DNA of 64,000 nt from Rhodospirillales bacterium (lineage in GTDB: Bacteria > Pseudomonadota > Alphaproteobacteria > Rhodospirillales > UBA2165), in assembly GCA_022823235.1 (NCBI GenBank), contig JAJDXO010000028.1:41287-105286 (forward strand), written 5' to 3'. The notes beneath the pieces are model-generated. The model made no database searches and had not been told where the DNA came from. It saw nothing but the letters and a program-made list of their open reading frames with translations. Made by a program: the position numbers and the translations under genes. Positions 16,229-25,261 of this stretch are shown in pieces (position 1 is the first letter of the stretch; the number at the start of each line of letters is the position of its first letter).

Positions 16229-16795
16229 CTAAATATCTCCTTTGAGTTCCGGCCGCAGCCCGGCCAGTGATTTTTTCAGACCCCGGCGCCCGCGCGCCAG
16301 TAACGATTCGACAGCCTCGACACTGATTTCCATGATCTCCGCCGTCTCGATATTGCTCAATCCCTCCTGGTGCACCATCACGATCGCCGCCCTTTGACGC
16401 TCGGGGAGCTTCTGGATGGCACTGTTGATCGCGTTTGCCAACTCCCGCTGATGGACCTCGGCGGCCGCACTTTTGGCCGGATCGGGCGGCTCGGGCACGG
16501 CGTCGATGGAAACCGGCCTGGCCTTTCGGAGCCGGTCGATACACAGGTTATACGTGACCTTGTGCAGCCAGTGAACCACGGGCGCCTCGGCCCGCCACTT
16601 GGGCGCCTGCCGCCAAAGCCTGAGGAAGGCTTCCTGAGCCACGTCCTCGGCCTCGACCGGGTCACCGAGCATCCTGTATCCATAGCCGACAATCCGATCC
16701 AAATATAAATCCACGATGATACGGCAGGCCTCGGACTCCCCCTCGCCGATCCGGCGGACCAGCGCGGCGTCGCTTTCGGGCGTGGGGTCGTTCAT
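16229..16795 (-). CDS. ECF-type RNA polymerase sigma factor
   Basis: 188 residues. Region 2: DRIVGYGYRMLGDPVEAEDVAQEAFLRLW, then HWLHKVTYNLCIDRLRK. Region 4: LPERQRAAIVMVHQEGLSNIETAEIMEISVEAVESLLARGR with a helix-turn-helix. There is no region 3, as expected for group 4 sigma factors. It heads the six-gene operon that continues with the anti-sigma-like protein, the Spy-like sensor and the Mac pump, and probably activates that operon. A weak promoter-like pair (TCGACT, 17 bases, TAGATA on the minus strand near 16850-16880) precedes it, but no clear ECF-type -35 is visible. Confidence 0.93.
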   Translation of the reverse strand: MNDPTPESDAALVRRIGEGESEACRIIVDLYLDRIVGYGYRMLGDPVEAEDVAQEAFLRLWRQAPKWRAEAPVVHWLHKVTYNLCIDRLRKARPVSIDAVPEPPDPAKSAAAEVHQRELANAINSAIQKLPERQRAAIVMVHQEGLSNIETAEIMEISVEAVESLLARGRRGLKKSLAGLRPELKGDI

Positions 16796-17139
16796 CGGTT
16801 TGCTCAGGGGCTCGCTTGGTATGGAGATCGTGGCGTCGCGGCAAGTCGTACTATCTACTTAAGGCTTACCCCGAAGTCGATCCCGGAAAGCGGTCCCGTC
16901 GGTGCGCCGAACCGGCGGCATCTGAGCCTTGTCCCGCCGAACGGCCCCTTGAACTCCCCAAACCATTCGAAACCGAAGCGTGTTCGTATCGTACCTGTCT
17001 AACGCCGGGCGGGTCCAAATCCGTCGCACCCCCCACGAAAAGCCGCTTTAATCACACAAAAATAATGTTATTAGGTAGGTATTTACACATCAGACTGTGC
17101 AAACTATAGTGCCGCTCCACTTTTGACGGATTTCCGCCC
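16796..17139. other. Divergent promoter region, no gene
   Basis: A 344-base gap between the divergently transcribed sigma factor and DUF2849 genes. The right part is A+T-rich and holds a near-consensus promoter at 17082-17110. No ORF here has convincing coding character. Confidence 0.7.
17082..17110 (+). promoter_or_regulatory. Near-consensus sigma-70 promoter of the sulfite-reduction genes
   Basis: TTTACA, a 17-base spacer and TATAGT, 30 bases before the DUF2849 start codon. The stretch just upstream (TTATTAGGTAGGTATTTA) has a short GGTA direct repeat that could be an operator, but no known binding site was recognised. Confidence 0.75.
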
Positions 17140-17424
17140 ATGAGCCACCAGATGGTGACCGCAAATCGGCTGAGCGACGGCGCCGTAGTCTATTTGACCG
17201 CCGACGGCGGCTGGAGCACGTCGGTGAACGAAGGGCATTTCGTCACCGACGGCGAAGCCGACGCACTGTTGAAATCCGCCGATAAATCCGTCGACGACTG
17301 CACCGTCGTCGACACCTATCTTATCGCCGTGGAGGCCGCCGGAACCGACGTTCGGCCGATCCGGTTCCGCGAGCAGGTGCGGGCCAAGGGCCCGACCATC
17401 GCGCTGACGGGCAGCGACCGCTAG
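17140..17424 (+). CDS. DUF2849 domain protein
   Basis: A 94-residue small soluble protein beginning MSHQMVTANRLSDGAVVYL, with GGWSTSVNEGHFVTDGEADALL, characteristic of DUF2849. In alphaproteobacteria this family is almost always encoded directly before sulfite reductase, and here the gap to cysI is 22 bases. Its biochemical role is unknown. Co-location suggests an accessory part in siroheme-dependent sulfite or nitrite reduction. Confidence 0.88.
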   Translation: MSHQMVTANRLSDGAVVYLTADGGWSTSVNEGHFVTDGEADALLKSADKSVDDCTVVDTYLIAVEAAGTDVRPIRFREQVRAKGPTIALTGSDR

Positions 17425-17446
17425 CCCCCCCTCAGGAAGCCTCGCC

Positions 17447-19114
17447 ATGAACATGATGTACAAATACGACGAATTCGACCGGACCCTGGTCAACGAGCGG
17501 GTGGAGCAGTATCGGGATCAGGTCGCCCGCCGGGTGCGCGGTGAGCTGACCGAGGACGAGTTCCGGCCGCTCCGGCTGCGCAACGGCCTCTACATGCAGC
17601 TTCACGCCTATATGCTGCGGGTTGCCATTCCCTACGGGCTTCTGTCGTCGACGCAGCTCCGCAAGCTGGCCTTCATCGCCCGGGAATATGACCGGGGCTA
17701 CGGCCATTTCACCACCCGCCAGAACATCCAGTACAACTGGCCCAAGCTGGAGGATACGCCGGACATCCTGGCCCACCTCGCCGAGGTGGAGATGAACGCC
17801 ATCCAAACCAGCGGCAACGCCAACCGGAATGTCACCTCGGATCCCTTCGCCGGCGTCGCCCGGGACGAAATCGAGGATCCCCGGCCTTACGCCGAGATCA
17901 TCCGCCAGTTCATCACCCTTCACCCGGAATTTTCGTTCCTGCCGCGCAAGTTCAAGATCGCCGTCACCGCGGCCGAAACCGACCGGGCGGCGATCAACGT
18001 CCACGATATCGGCATCCGTATGGTGAAGAACGAAGCCGGCGACGTCGGCTTCAAGGTGCTGGTCGGCGGCGGGCTCGGACGCTCCCCCTTCATCGCCAAA
18101 ATGGTCCGCGGATTCCTGCCGAAGAATGAAATCCTCCGCTATTTGGAGGCCATCCTGCGGGTCTACAACATGGAAGGCCGGCGGGACAACATCTACAAGG
18201 CGCGGATCAAAATTCTGGTTCACGAACTGGGCGTCGAAACCTTCACCGAAAAGGTCGAGGCCGAATATGCCGATATGGAAGACGACGATCGTCTGACCCT
18301 GGATCAGGCGGAACTCGACCGCATCGAAGCGTTCTTCGCACCGCCGGACTACGAGGACCTGCCCGACGACGCGCCCGAGGTGATCGCGGCATCGGAGAAA
18401 GAGGCCGGTTTCGGGCAATGGCTCAACCGGAACGTGGTCGCCCACAAGCGACCGGGCTACGCCATCGTCAATCTGTCGCTGAAGCCGTTGGGCGAGGCGC
18501 CGGGTGACGCCACCGACGATCAGATGGATGCGGTGGCCGACTTGGCGGACGAGTTCAGCCTCGGCCACATCCGGGTGACCCACCGCCAAAACCTGGTCCT
18601 CGCCGATGTGCGCCAAAAGGACCTGCCCGAGTTGTGGAAGCGGCTGACGGACCTCGGGTTCGCCACCCCCAACATCGAAGCGATCGGCGACATCATCAGC
18701 TGCCCGGGCATGGATTTCTGTTCCCTGGCGACGGCGCGCTCGATTCCGGTCGCCATGCGCATCGCCGAACGGTTCAGGGAGATCGAGCGCCAGTCGGACA
18801 TCGGCGAACTTCGGATCAATATTTCCGGCTGCATCAATGCCTGCGGCCATCATCACGTCGGCCACATCGGCATCCTCGGGGTCGAGAAGAACGGCGAGGA
18901 GTTCTATCAGATCACCCTTGGCGGGTCGTCGGACACGGACGCCGACATCGGCAAGCGGGTCGGGCCCGCCTTCGCCTCCGAAGACGTGGTTAATGCCGTC
19001 GAGACGCTCGTCGACACCTATCGCGCCGAGCGCCGGGACGGCGAGCGGTTCCTCGACACCTACCGCCGGGTCGGTGACGAGCCCTTCAAGGACGCCCTCT
19101 ATGCCGCTCATTAG
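17447..19114 (+). CDS. cysI: Sulfite reductase hemoprotein (nitrite/sulfite reductase family)
   Basis: 555 residues. AGGAAG precedes the ATG. The siroheme/4Fe-4S ligands are CPGMDFC and CINACG. Both ferredoxin-like half-domains (HMxxRQN-like DRGYGHFTTRQNIQYNWP and SLGHIRVTHRQNLVLADV) are present. The reaction is six-electron reduction of sulfite to sulfide for cysteine synthesis. The cluster context (DUF2849 before, DUF934 after, cysC beyond) supports sulfite rather than nitrite as the substrate. No flavoprotein subunit is nearby, so ferredoxin or another donor is likely. Confidence 0.92.
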   Translation: MNMMYKYDEFDRTLVNERVEQYRDQVARRVRGELTEDEFRPLRLRNGLYMQLHAYMLRVAIPYGLLSSTQLRKLAFIAREYDRGYGHFTTRQNIQYNWPKLEDTPDILAHLAEVEMNAIQTSGNANRNVTSDPFAGVARDEIEDPRPYAEIIRQFITLHPEFSFLPRKFKIAVTAAETDRAAINVHDIGIRMVKNEAGDVGFKVLVGGGLGRSPFIAKMVRGFLPKNEILRYLEAILRVYNMEGRRDNIYKARIKILVHELGVETFTEKVEAEYADMEDDDRLTLDQAELDRIEAFFAPPDYEDLPDDAPEVIAASEKEAGFGQWLNRNVVAHKRPGYAIVNLSLKPLGEAPGDATDDQMDAVADLADEFSLGHIRVTHRQNLVLADVRQKDLPELWKRLTDLGFATPNIEAIGDIISCPGMDFCSLATARSIPVAMRIAERFREIERQSDIGELRINISGCINACGHHHVGHIGILGVEKNGEEFYQITLGGSSDTDADIGKRVGPAFASEDVVNAVETLVDTYRAERRDGERFLDTYRRVGDEPFKDALYAAH

Positions 19115-19595
19115 AGACAAGGCGCTTTCGGAGGACGAGTGGGTTTCCATCGGCGAGGAGGACCCGCTGCCCACCGACGGCTCACCGGTCATTGTCGGGC
19201 TCAAGTGCTGGCGGGATCGGGGCCAAGCCATCCGCGCCCACAATGGCCCGTTGGGCATCCGCCTGGACAGCGATGAAGCACCGGAGGAAATCGCGGAGGA
19301 CCTGGGACGCTTCGACCTGGTGGCCTTGAATTTTCCCAATTTCAATGACGGCCGGCCGTTTTCCCATGCCCGGCTGCTCCGCGAGCGCTATGGCTTCAAG
19401 GGCGAAATCCGCGCCATCGGCGACGTTCTCCAGGATCAGCTGTTTTTCATGCTGCGCTGCGGGTTCGACGCCTTCGAACTGAGGGAAGACAAGAACGTCG
19501 AGAGCGCCATCAAGGCGTTCGGCGATTACACCGTCGCCTACCAGCCCGGGTCGGACCATATGCCCGCCGCCTACAAGGCCCGCCTGAGGGGCTGA
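19101..19595 (+). CDS. DUF934 domain protein
   Basis: 164 residues from the ATG at 19101, which overlaps the end of cysI by 14 bases; the longer track ORF is an artefact. It begins MPLIRDKALSEDEWVSIG and has FPNFNDGRPFSHARLLRERYGFKGEIRAIGDVLQDQLFFMLRCGFDAFEL, the DUF934 core. DUF934 genes follow cysI or cysH in many proteobacteria, and an oxidoreductase-associated role in sulfate assimilation is assumed. The function is otherwise unproven. Confidence 0.9.
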   Translation: MPLIRDKALSEDEWVSIGEEDPLPTDGSPVIVGLKCWRDRGQAIRAHNGPLGIRLDSDEAPEEIAEDLGRFDLVALNFPNFNDGRPFSHARLLRERYGFKGEIRAIGDVLQDQLFFMLRCGFDAFELREDKNVESAIKAFGDYTVAYQPGSDHMPAAYKARLRG

Positions 19596-19612
19596 TTCAG
19601 GCGCTGAATCAG
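19592..19612 (+). terminator. Hairpin at the end of the cysI-DUF934 unit
   Basis: A perfect 9-bp inverted repeat CTGATTCAG-GCG-CTGAATCAG overlaps the DUF934 stop codon. There is no T tract, so it may act as an attenuator, an mRNA-stabilising hairpin or nothing. A third copy of GCTGAATC follows. Confidence 0.4.
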
Positions 19613-19744
19613 GGGCTGAATCGGGCGCCGGCCCGCCCGGCCCGCGCCCGTGTCACCTAAACTCTTGACGCGCCCCTTCGAGTGGTTCATTTGATCCGCC
19701 CCCGGGCAATCGTCCGGGGCACCTCCTATCGAACGGGGCATATC

Positions 19745-20344
19745 GTGGAAGCTAAATCATCCAATCTGGTTGCCGTTCAGCACCGGGTTTCGAACGACGC
19801 ACGCTGGAAATCCAACGAACACAAGGGAGGGGTCTTGTGGTTTACGGGCCTGCCCGGTTCCGGCAAATCGACCCTGGCCATCAATCTCGAACAGCGCCTG
19901 TTCGACGAGGGATATCAGACCTACATGCTTGACGGCGACAACGTCCGCAACGGCCTCAACCGCGACCTCGGCTTTTCGCCCGAGGACCGGACGGAGAACA
20001 TCCGGCGGGTCGGCGAGATCGCCGCGTTGTTCGCCGAGGCCGGCACGGTCGTCGTCACCGCCTTCATCTCACCCTATCAGGCCGATCGCCACATGGCGCG
20101 GGATGCCGCGGGGGACGCCTTTCACGAGGTTTACATCAAAGCCGATGTCGCGACCTGTGAAGCTCGCGATCCAAAGGGGCACTACAAGAAGGCGCGCGCC
20201 GGCGAGATTCCGGAATTCACCGGTATTTCGGCACCCTATGAGACGCCTGAAAACGCCGAGTTGATCGTCGACACCATGTCGCACTCCGTCGAGGAATGCG
20301 TCGAACAATTGGCGAGCTACGTGGCCAAATCATTCAAGCTCTAG
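19745..20344 (+). CDS. cysC: Adenylylsulfate kinase
   Basis: 199 residues if read from the GTG at 19745; the track start at 19682 is a GTG with less support, and CysC proteins are usually near 200 residues. The P-loop is GLPGSGKST, followed by LDGDNVRNGLNRDLGFSPEDRTENIRR (APS-binding) and TAFISPYQADR. It phosphorylates adenosine 5'-phosphosulfate to PAPS. Stand-alone cysC next to cysI suggests sulfate activation to PAPS; cysD/cysN and cysH are not in the window. Confidence 0.93.
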   Translation: MEAKSSNLVAVQHRVSNDARWKSNEHKGGVLWFTGLPGSGKSTLAINLEQRLFDEGYQTYMLDGDNVRNGLNRDLGFSPEDRTENIRRVGEIAALFAEAGTVVVTAFISPYQADRHMARDAAGDAFHEVYIKADVATCEARDPKGHYKKARAGEIPEFTGISAPYETPENAELIVDTMSHSVEECVEQLASYVAKSFKL

Positions 20345-20362
20345 GCTGCCGGACCAGGCCGC

Positions 20363-20755
20363 CTATTCCCAGCCGTCGGGGAACTCCCGGTCCACCGAAC
20401 GGTATCGGTACTGAATGCCGATGAAGGCCCCCTTCAGCGGCCTCAGGCAGGCCATGGACAGGACGAAGATCACCGGCGGCCAGACGACCATGTGGACCCA
20501 AGCGGGCGGCTGGTAGACCAGTTCCAGCCACGCCACCATGCCGGCGATAACGAACCCCAGAAACAGGATGATCAAGACCGCCGGACCGTCGGCGGCATCG
20601 TGTCCGCCGTAGTCCAATCCACAGACATCGCAGGTATCGGCGACCGTCAGGTAGCCGCGGAACAGCCGGCCCCGGGCGCAGCGCGGGCAGCGCCCGGCCA
20701 TGGCGGCGCGAATGGGACTGCGGGTGGCTTTCTCCGGCGGGAACGCCGTACTCAC
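20363..20755 (-). CDS. DUF983 domain membrane protein
   Basis: About 130 residues from a GTG at 20755 that overlaps the ctaE stop (GTGA); the longer track start is unlikely. The N-terminus has two CxxC pairs (RCPRCARGRLF and DTCDVCGLDY) that look like a zinc ribbon, followed by two membrane helices. DUF983 genes routinely follow ctaE in alphaproteobacterial cytochrome oxidase operons. The function is unknown, with an assembly role suspected. Confidence 0.88.
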   Translation of the reverse strand: MSTAFPPEKATRSPIRAAMAGRCPRCARGRLFRGYLTVADTCDVCGLDYGGHDAADGPAVLIILFLGFVIAGMVAWLELVYQPPAWVHMVVWPPVIFVLSMACLRPLKGAFIGIQYRYRSVDREFPDGWE

Positions 20756-21573
20756 GGCTGCAGATGGCCGAGGGGCGACGATCCCCACCAGTAGACGTTA
20801 ATGAACAGGAACAGCCACACCACATCGACGAAGTGCCAGTACCAGGCCGCCGCCTCGAAACCCACGTGGTGATCCGGCTTGAAGTGGCCGTTGCGTCCGC
20901 GGAAGTAGCAAACCGTCAGGAACACCGCACCGATAAGCACATGGAAGCCGTGGAAACCCGTCGCCAGGAAGAAGGTCGAGGGGTAGATGCCGTCCTGCAG
21001 GCTGAACGCGGCGACCGAGTACTCGAAGATCTGGAATCCCAGGAAAATGAATCCGAGGATCACGGTGATCAGCGTGTAGTTGAGGAAACGGTCCCGGTCG
21101 TTCTCAATCAGCGCATGGTGGGCGATGGTCAGCGTCGCCCCCGAACTCAACAGGATCAGGGTATTGAGGAACGGAATATCCCAGGTGTGGAGAACCTCGA
21201 TCCCCTCGGGCGGCCACGCGCCCGCCACCAGGTTCAGGATCGGCAGGCTGGAATGGAAGAACGCCCAGAAGAAGGCGAAAAAGAACATCACCTCGGAGAC
21301 GATGAATAGCAGGAAGCTGATCCTCAGACCGACCTGCACCGGCGGCGTGTGAAGCCCGGGGGTCTCGGCCTCCAGGATGACGTCCTTGAACCACACCACC
21401 ATGGTGTACATCGTCAACACGACACCGAGGACGAATCCCCAGATAAAGCCGGTATGCATGTAGATGATTCCACCGACAGCCATCACCAGCGCGGAGACCG
21501 AGCCGACGATCGGCCAGGGGCTCGGATCGGCGACATGCCAATGATGGGTTTTGGAGGTTGCGTCACTTGCCAT
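20752..21573 (-). CDS. ctaE: Cytochrome c oxidase subunit III
   Basis: 273 residues with seven hydrophobic segments. HHWHVADPSPWPIVGSVSAL near the N-terminus, PPEGIEVLHTWDIPFLNT, TGFHGFHVLIGAVFL and the C-terminal HHVGFEAAAWYWHFVDVVWLFLF are subunit III signatures. It lacks metal centres and stabilises subunit I and its proton uptake. It lies 18 bases downstream of cox11 in the ctaC-ctaD-cox11-ctaE-DUF983 order. Confidence 0.96.
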   Translation of the reverse strand: MASDATSKTHHWHVADPSPWPIVGSVSALVMAVGGIIYMHTGFIWGFVLGVVLTMYTMVVWFKDVILEAETPGLHTPPVQVGLRISFLLFIVSEVMFFFAFFWAFFHSSLPILNLVAGAWPPEGIEVLHTWDIPFLNTLILLSSGATLTIAHHALIENDRDRFLNYTLITVILGFIFLGFQIFEYSVAAFSLQDGIYPSTFFLATGFHGFHVLIGAVFLTVCYFRGRNGHFKPDHHVGFEAAAWYWHFVDVVWLFLFINVYWWGSSPLGHLQP

Positions 21574-21591
21574 GGATCGCTGTCCTTGTTC

Positions 21592-22212
21592 TTAACTCTT
21601 GCTGTCGGAGGCCGCCGAAGGGGCGCCCCGGTCCGCCTGTATCCGGGCCGCTTTCGATTGATCGTCGGCGGCGTAGAACGTGTATGAAAGCGTGATCGTC
21701 GAAACGTCCGCCGTATTGGCATCGGCCGCCATGTCGGGATCGACAAAGAAGGTGACCGGCATGACCACGGATTCGCCGGGTTTCAGCACCTGTTCGGTAA
21801 AGCAGAAGCACTGAATCTTATTGAAGTAAGGGCCCGCCTTGAACGGCGCCACATTGAACACCGCCGTTCCGACGACGGGTTTGTCGGACAGGTTGGTCGC
21901 CTCGTAGAAGACGAGCGCCTCCTGCCCCGGCTTTAGTTTGACGTTCGATTGAACCGGACGGAACCGCCACGGCAGCTGAATATTGACGTTGGCGTCGAAC
22001 TGCACCGTGATCAGCTTGTCGGCCATCCCGCGGGGCGCCGCGTCCGCCGTCCGGGTGGTGCCGCCGAAGCCGGTTATCTGACAGAACGTCCGATAAAGCG
22101 GCTCGGCGGCAAACGCCAAACCGACCATGCCCGCAACGAAAACCCAAAGCGACAGTGCGGTGGCGCGGTTGCCGCCGCGCCGCCGCCTGGGGATTTGCCG
22201 GCCTGCGCTCAA
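21592..22212 (-). CDS. ctaG: Cytochrome c oxidase assembly protein Cox11/CtaG
   Basis: 206 residues from a TTG with GGAGACGGGA just ahead. One N-terminal anchor helix (TALSLWVFVAGMVGLAFAAEPLY) precedes a periplasmic immunoglobulin-like domain with the copper-binding CFCF motif in NKIQCFCFTEQ. The protein delivers copper to the CuB site of subunit I. It lies between ctaD (9-base gap) and ctaE. Confidence 0.95.
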   Translation of the reverse strand: MSAGRQIPRRRRGGNRATALSLWVFVAGMVGLAFAAEPLYRTFCQITGFGGTTRTADAAPRGMADKLITVQFDANVNIQLPWRFRPVQSNVKLKPGQEALVFYEATNLSDKPVVGTAVFNVAPFKAGPYFNKIQCFCFTEQVLKPGESVVMPVTFFVDPDMAADANTADVSTITLSYTFYAADDQSKAARIQADRGAPSAASDSKS

Positions 22213-22221
22213 TCCCGTCTC

Positions 22222-23838
22222 CTATTCGGCCGGTTGCGGACGCATGTCCGGCGTCTGGTCGTGGGTGTGGAACGGCGCCGGCGACGGCACCTGCCATTCG
22301 AGCGTCGTCGCGCCCTCGCCCCACGGATTGGCCGGAGCCTTCTCGCCCGACCGCAGGGTCTGGATGACGATATAGAAGAACAGCAGCGAGGCAGCGAAAG
22401 AGATGTAGGCGCCGATGGAACTCACGAAGTTCCAGCCTGCATAGGCCTCCGGATAGTCCGGGATACGCCGCGGCATCCCGGCCATGCCCGAGAAGTGCTG
22501 CGGGAAGAACAGGATGTTGACGCCGATGAACATCAGCCAGAATTGGATCTTGCCCAGGCCCTCGTTGTACATCTTGCCGCACATCTTCGGGAACCAGTAG
22601 AAGAAGCCCGACAGGATGCCGAACGCCGCCGCGATCGACAGCACATAGTGGAAGTGCGCGATCACGAAATAGGTGTCGTGGAAGGCGATGTCGACGCCGG
22701 CGTTCGCCAGGGTGATGCCGGTCACGCCGCCGACCACGAACAGGAAGATAAAGCCCATGGCATAGAGCATCGGGGTCCGGAACTCGATGGACCCGCCCCA
22801 CATGGTCGCCAGCCAGGAGAAAATCTTCACGCCCGTCGGCACCGCGATCACCATGGTCGCAAGAACGAAGTACGCCCGCGTCTCGACGTTGAAGCCGACG
22901 GTAAACATGTGGTGCGCCCACACGATGAAGCCGATGAAGCCGATGGCCGCCATGGCGTAGGCCATGCCGAGATAGCCGAAGACCGGTTTCCTGGAGAACG
23001 TGGAGACCACATGGCTGATCACGCCGAACGCCGGAACGATCATGATGTACACCTCCGGGTGGCCGAAGAACCAGAACAGGTGCTGCCAGAAGATCGGATC
23101 GCCGCCGCCGGAAGCCTCGAAGAACGTGGTCCCGAAGTTGCGGTCGGTGAGCAGCATGGTCAGCGCGCCGGCGAGAACCGGAAGCGCCAGCAGCAGCAGT
23201 AACGCGGTCACCAGCATGGCCCAGATGAACAGCGGCATCCGGTGATAGGTCATGCCCGGCGCCCGCATATTCATGATGGTGGTGATGAAGTTGATGGCGC
23301 CGAGGATCGAAGAAGCACCCGCCACGTGAAGACTGAGGATCGCGAAGTCGACTGCGGCACCGCTATGGAAGGTCGCGTTCGATAACGGCGGATAGACCGT
23401 CCAGCCGGTCCCCGCGCCGCCGGCAACCAGGGCCGAGGTCATCAGCAGCAGAAGTCCGACCACCAGGAGCCAGAACGAAATATTGTTCATCCGCGGGAAC
23501 GCCATGTCCGGCGCACCGATCATCAACGGGATGAACCAGTTGCCGAACCCGCCGATGAGGGCCGGCATGACGAAGAAGAACACCATGACGAAGCCATGGG
23601 CGGTCACCAGGACGTTGTAGAACTGCAGGTCCTCGATGTACTGCAGGCCCGGCGACTGAAGTTCCAGCCGGATCATAAACGAGAACACGCCGCCAATGAG
23701 CACCGAGACCATCGCCGCGACGAGGTAAAGCGTTCCGATATCCTTGTGGTTGGTCGAATAGACCCAGCGGCGCCAGCCTGCCGGCGCGCCATGATGGTCA
23801 TCGTGGCCGTGATCGTGTGCGGCTGCGGCATCAGACAT
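22222..23838 (-). CDS. ctaD: Cytochrome c oxidase subunit I (aa3 type)
   Basis: 538 residues, twelve helices. Visible motifs are [20 protein letters not shown] (heme a His), [15 protein letters not shown] (CuB His and the cross-linked Tyr), WAHHMFTVG (His pair), [14 protein letters not shown] (heme ligands) and [24 protein letters not shown] precedes the ATG. This is the catalytic subunit of the proton-pumping terminal oxidase; the full ligand set contrasts with the degenerate paralogue encoded at 25712. Confidence 0.97.
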   Translation of the reverse strand: MSDAAAAHDHGHDDHHGAPAGWRRWVYSTNHKDIGTLYLVAAMVSVLIGGVFSFMIRLELQSPGLQYIEDLQFYNVLVTAHGFVMVFFFVMPALIGGFGNWFIPLMIGAPDMAFPRMNNISFWLLVVGLLLLMTSALVAGGAGTGWTVYPPLSNATFHSGAAVDFAILSLHVAGASSILGAINFITTIMNMRAPGMTYHRMPLFIWAMLVTALLLLLALPVLAGALTMLLTDRNFGTTFFEASGGGDPIFWQHLFWFFGHPEVYIMIVPAFGVISHVVSTFSRKPVFGYLGMAYAMAAIGFIGFIVWAHHMFTVGFNVETRAYFVLATMVIAVPTGVKIFSWLATMWGGSIEFRTPMLYAMGFIFLFVVGGVTGITLANAGVDIAFHDTYFVIAHFHYVLSIAAAFGILSGFFYWFPKMCGKMYNEGLGKIQFWLMFIGVNILFFPQHFSGMAGMPRRIPDYPEAYAGWNFVSSIGAYISFAASLLFFYIVIQTLRSGEKAPANPWGEGATTLEWQVPSPAPFHTHDQTPDMRPQPAE

Positions 23839-23869
23839 GGATATTCCTCTCTTCTATCTCCGGCCGCGC

Positions 23870-24733
23870 CTACCGGCCTGCGGTGGCGGGCCGAGCGCCG
23901 ACCCGGGCGACATCGACCGCCGGTTCATCGACACGGGCGAACTCTTCCTTGGCCTTTTCCACCCAGGCCGCGAAATCAGCCTTGGAAACGATGTCCACGG
24001 CGATGGGCATGTATCCGTGATTGACGCCGCACAACTCGGAGCACTGACCGTAATATGTCCCCATGTGCTCGGAGGGAACTTCGATCCAGGCTTCGTTGAT
24101 GCGTCCCGGCACCGTATCCATTTTGACCCCGAAGGACGGGATCGCCCAGTTGTGGAGCACGTCGTTGGCGGTGAACAGCAGCCTGATGCTGGTGTCCGCC
24201 GGCAGCACCACGTGGTTGTCCACCTCGAGCAGGTAGAGCGACTTCTTATCGTCCGGCAGATCTTCCTTCTGGGTCAGATTGGCGTCGAAAGTGAAGTTGC
24301 CGTGATCGGGATATTCGTAGCTCCAGAACCACTGATTGCCGATGATTTTCAGGGTCATTTCCGGGTTCTGGGCCTTGTCCATGGTGAACAGCAGCTTCAT
24401 CGACGGCACTGCGATGACCACCAGGATAATGATTGGAACGACCGTCCAAATGACCTCCAGCGGCGCGTTGTGCGTGGTCTTGGACGGAACCGGGTTCGCC
24501 TTCGCGTTGAACTTGATGACGATGTACAGCATCAGCGCCAGGACCAATATGACGATGGCGACCTCGATCACCAGCAGCCAGTTGTGAAACCAAATGATTT
24601 CTTCCATCACCGGCGTCGCCGCCTTCTGGAAATTCATCTGCCACGGATGAGGTTGCTGCGCCATGGCGCCGGCGGACGTAAACAGCCCAACAGCGAATAC
24701 GGCGGCCATGGAAATCCAACGGGACATTTTCAT
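23870..24733 (-). CDS. ctaC: Cytochrome c oxidase subunit II
   Basis: 287 residues from the ATG at 24733, with GAGGAA ten bases ahead; the track extension to 24958 is non-coding leader. Signal peptide (MKMSRWISMAAVFAVGLFTSAGAMAQ), two membrane helices, then a cupredoxin domain with the CuA ligands in GQCSELCGVNHGYMP. It accepts electrons from cytochrome c; there is no fused cytochrome c domain. First gene of the oxidase operon. Confidence 0.95.
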   Translation of the reverse strand: MKMSRWISMAAVFAVGLFTSAGAMAQQPHPWQMNFQKAATPVMEEIIWFHNWLLVIEVAIVILVLALMLYIVIKFNAKANPVPSKTTHNAPLEVIWTVVPIIILVVIAVPSMKLLFTMDKAQNPEMTLKIIGNQWFWSYEYPDHGNFTFDANLTQKEDLPDDKKSLYLLEVDNHVVLPADTSIRLLFTANDVLHNWAIPSFGVKMDTVPGRINEAWIEVPSEHMGTYYGQCSELCGVNHGYMPIAVDIVSKADFAAWVEKAKEEFARVDEPAVDVARVGARPATAGR

Positions 24734-25144
24734 GTAATTGCGGTTCCTCGGTTGAATGGTGCAGGCGCATTTGCGACGGGACGATAGTCCCGGAATCCAA
24801 TAATATTCTTCCGAAACTGGATCAGCCGATGCGTCCTTCCAGACATCTTTCGGCGCCCCGAACGGGCGCCCCTCCTTGATCATCCCTATACCCGATATGA
24901 CCGGGGTGGTAAAGGATATCCACGCCAGGAGAAATGGGAATATTCGGCGGAAATTCAAGCGTTTTGGCGAGCCGGCGGCAATTGTGCGAGGTTCCGGCCG
25001 GGTTGGCGCGCGGCCATCGGTTGCTCCGCCCGATGGCCGGTGCTACATCTCGCCTCCCCGAGACATCATCAGGCCTCCCGTTGGACGGTCCGTTGCTGTT
25101 CCGGCGCCGTATCCGTCGACAATCATCGAAAGAGTGACCGACCC
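24734..25144. other. Divergent leader region of the respiratory locus
   Basis: A 411-base gap between ctaC and the small membrane ORF on the other strand. It contains a strong hairpin GGCGCCC-CGAAC-GGGCGCC at 24852-24870, which would lie in the ctaC leader. No convincing gene. The track ORFs here (24876-25148, 24934-25137) look like frame shadows. Confidence 0.6.
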
Positions 25145-25246
25145 GTGACGCCCCGCTCCAAGCAAATCGTGTTCGCCGTTATTCTTGCGCTCGCCGCCAT
25201 CGGCATGTTCGCGGCGACGGTGATCAAGACCGGCTGGTTCTCTTAA
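25145..25246 (+). CDS. 33-residue single-helix membrane protein
   Basis: A GTG at 25145 opens a 33-codon frame with a Lys/Arg start (TPRSKQ), one strong hydrophobic helix (IVFAVILALAAIGMFAATVI) and a short tail KTGWFS. It ends 15 bases before the DUF420 gene. Its size and pattern are like the tiny single-span proteins found in cytochrome oxidase loci (small assembly or accessory subunits), but I cannot assign it to a family with certainty. The larger track ORF (25040-25246) includes non-coding leader. Confidence 0.6.
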   Translation: MTPRSKQIVFAVILALAAIGMFAATVIKTGWFS

Positions 25247-25261
25247 GGGACCCGGACGCGC

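Noticed and set aside
17432-19345. 637-codon minus-strand ORF opposite cysI
   Set aside because: It mirrors cysI codon structure; the plus strand carries the siroheme and cluster ligands.
24733-24958. N-terminal extension of ctaC in the ORF track (75 extra residues)
   Set aside because: The extension has no conserved character, and a proper signal peptide with a ribosome site starts at 24733.
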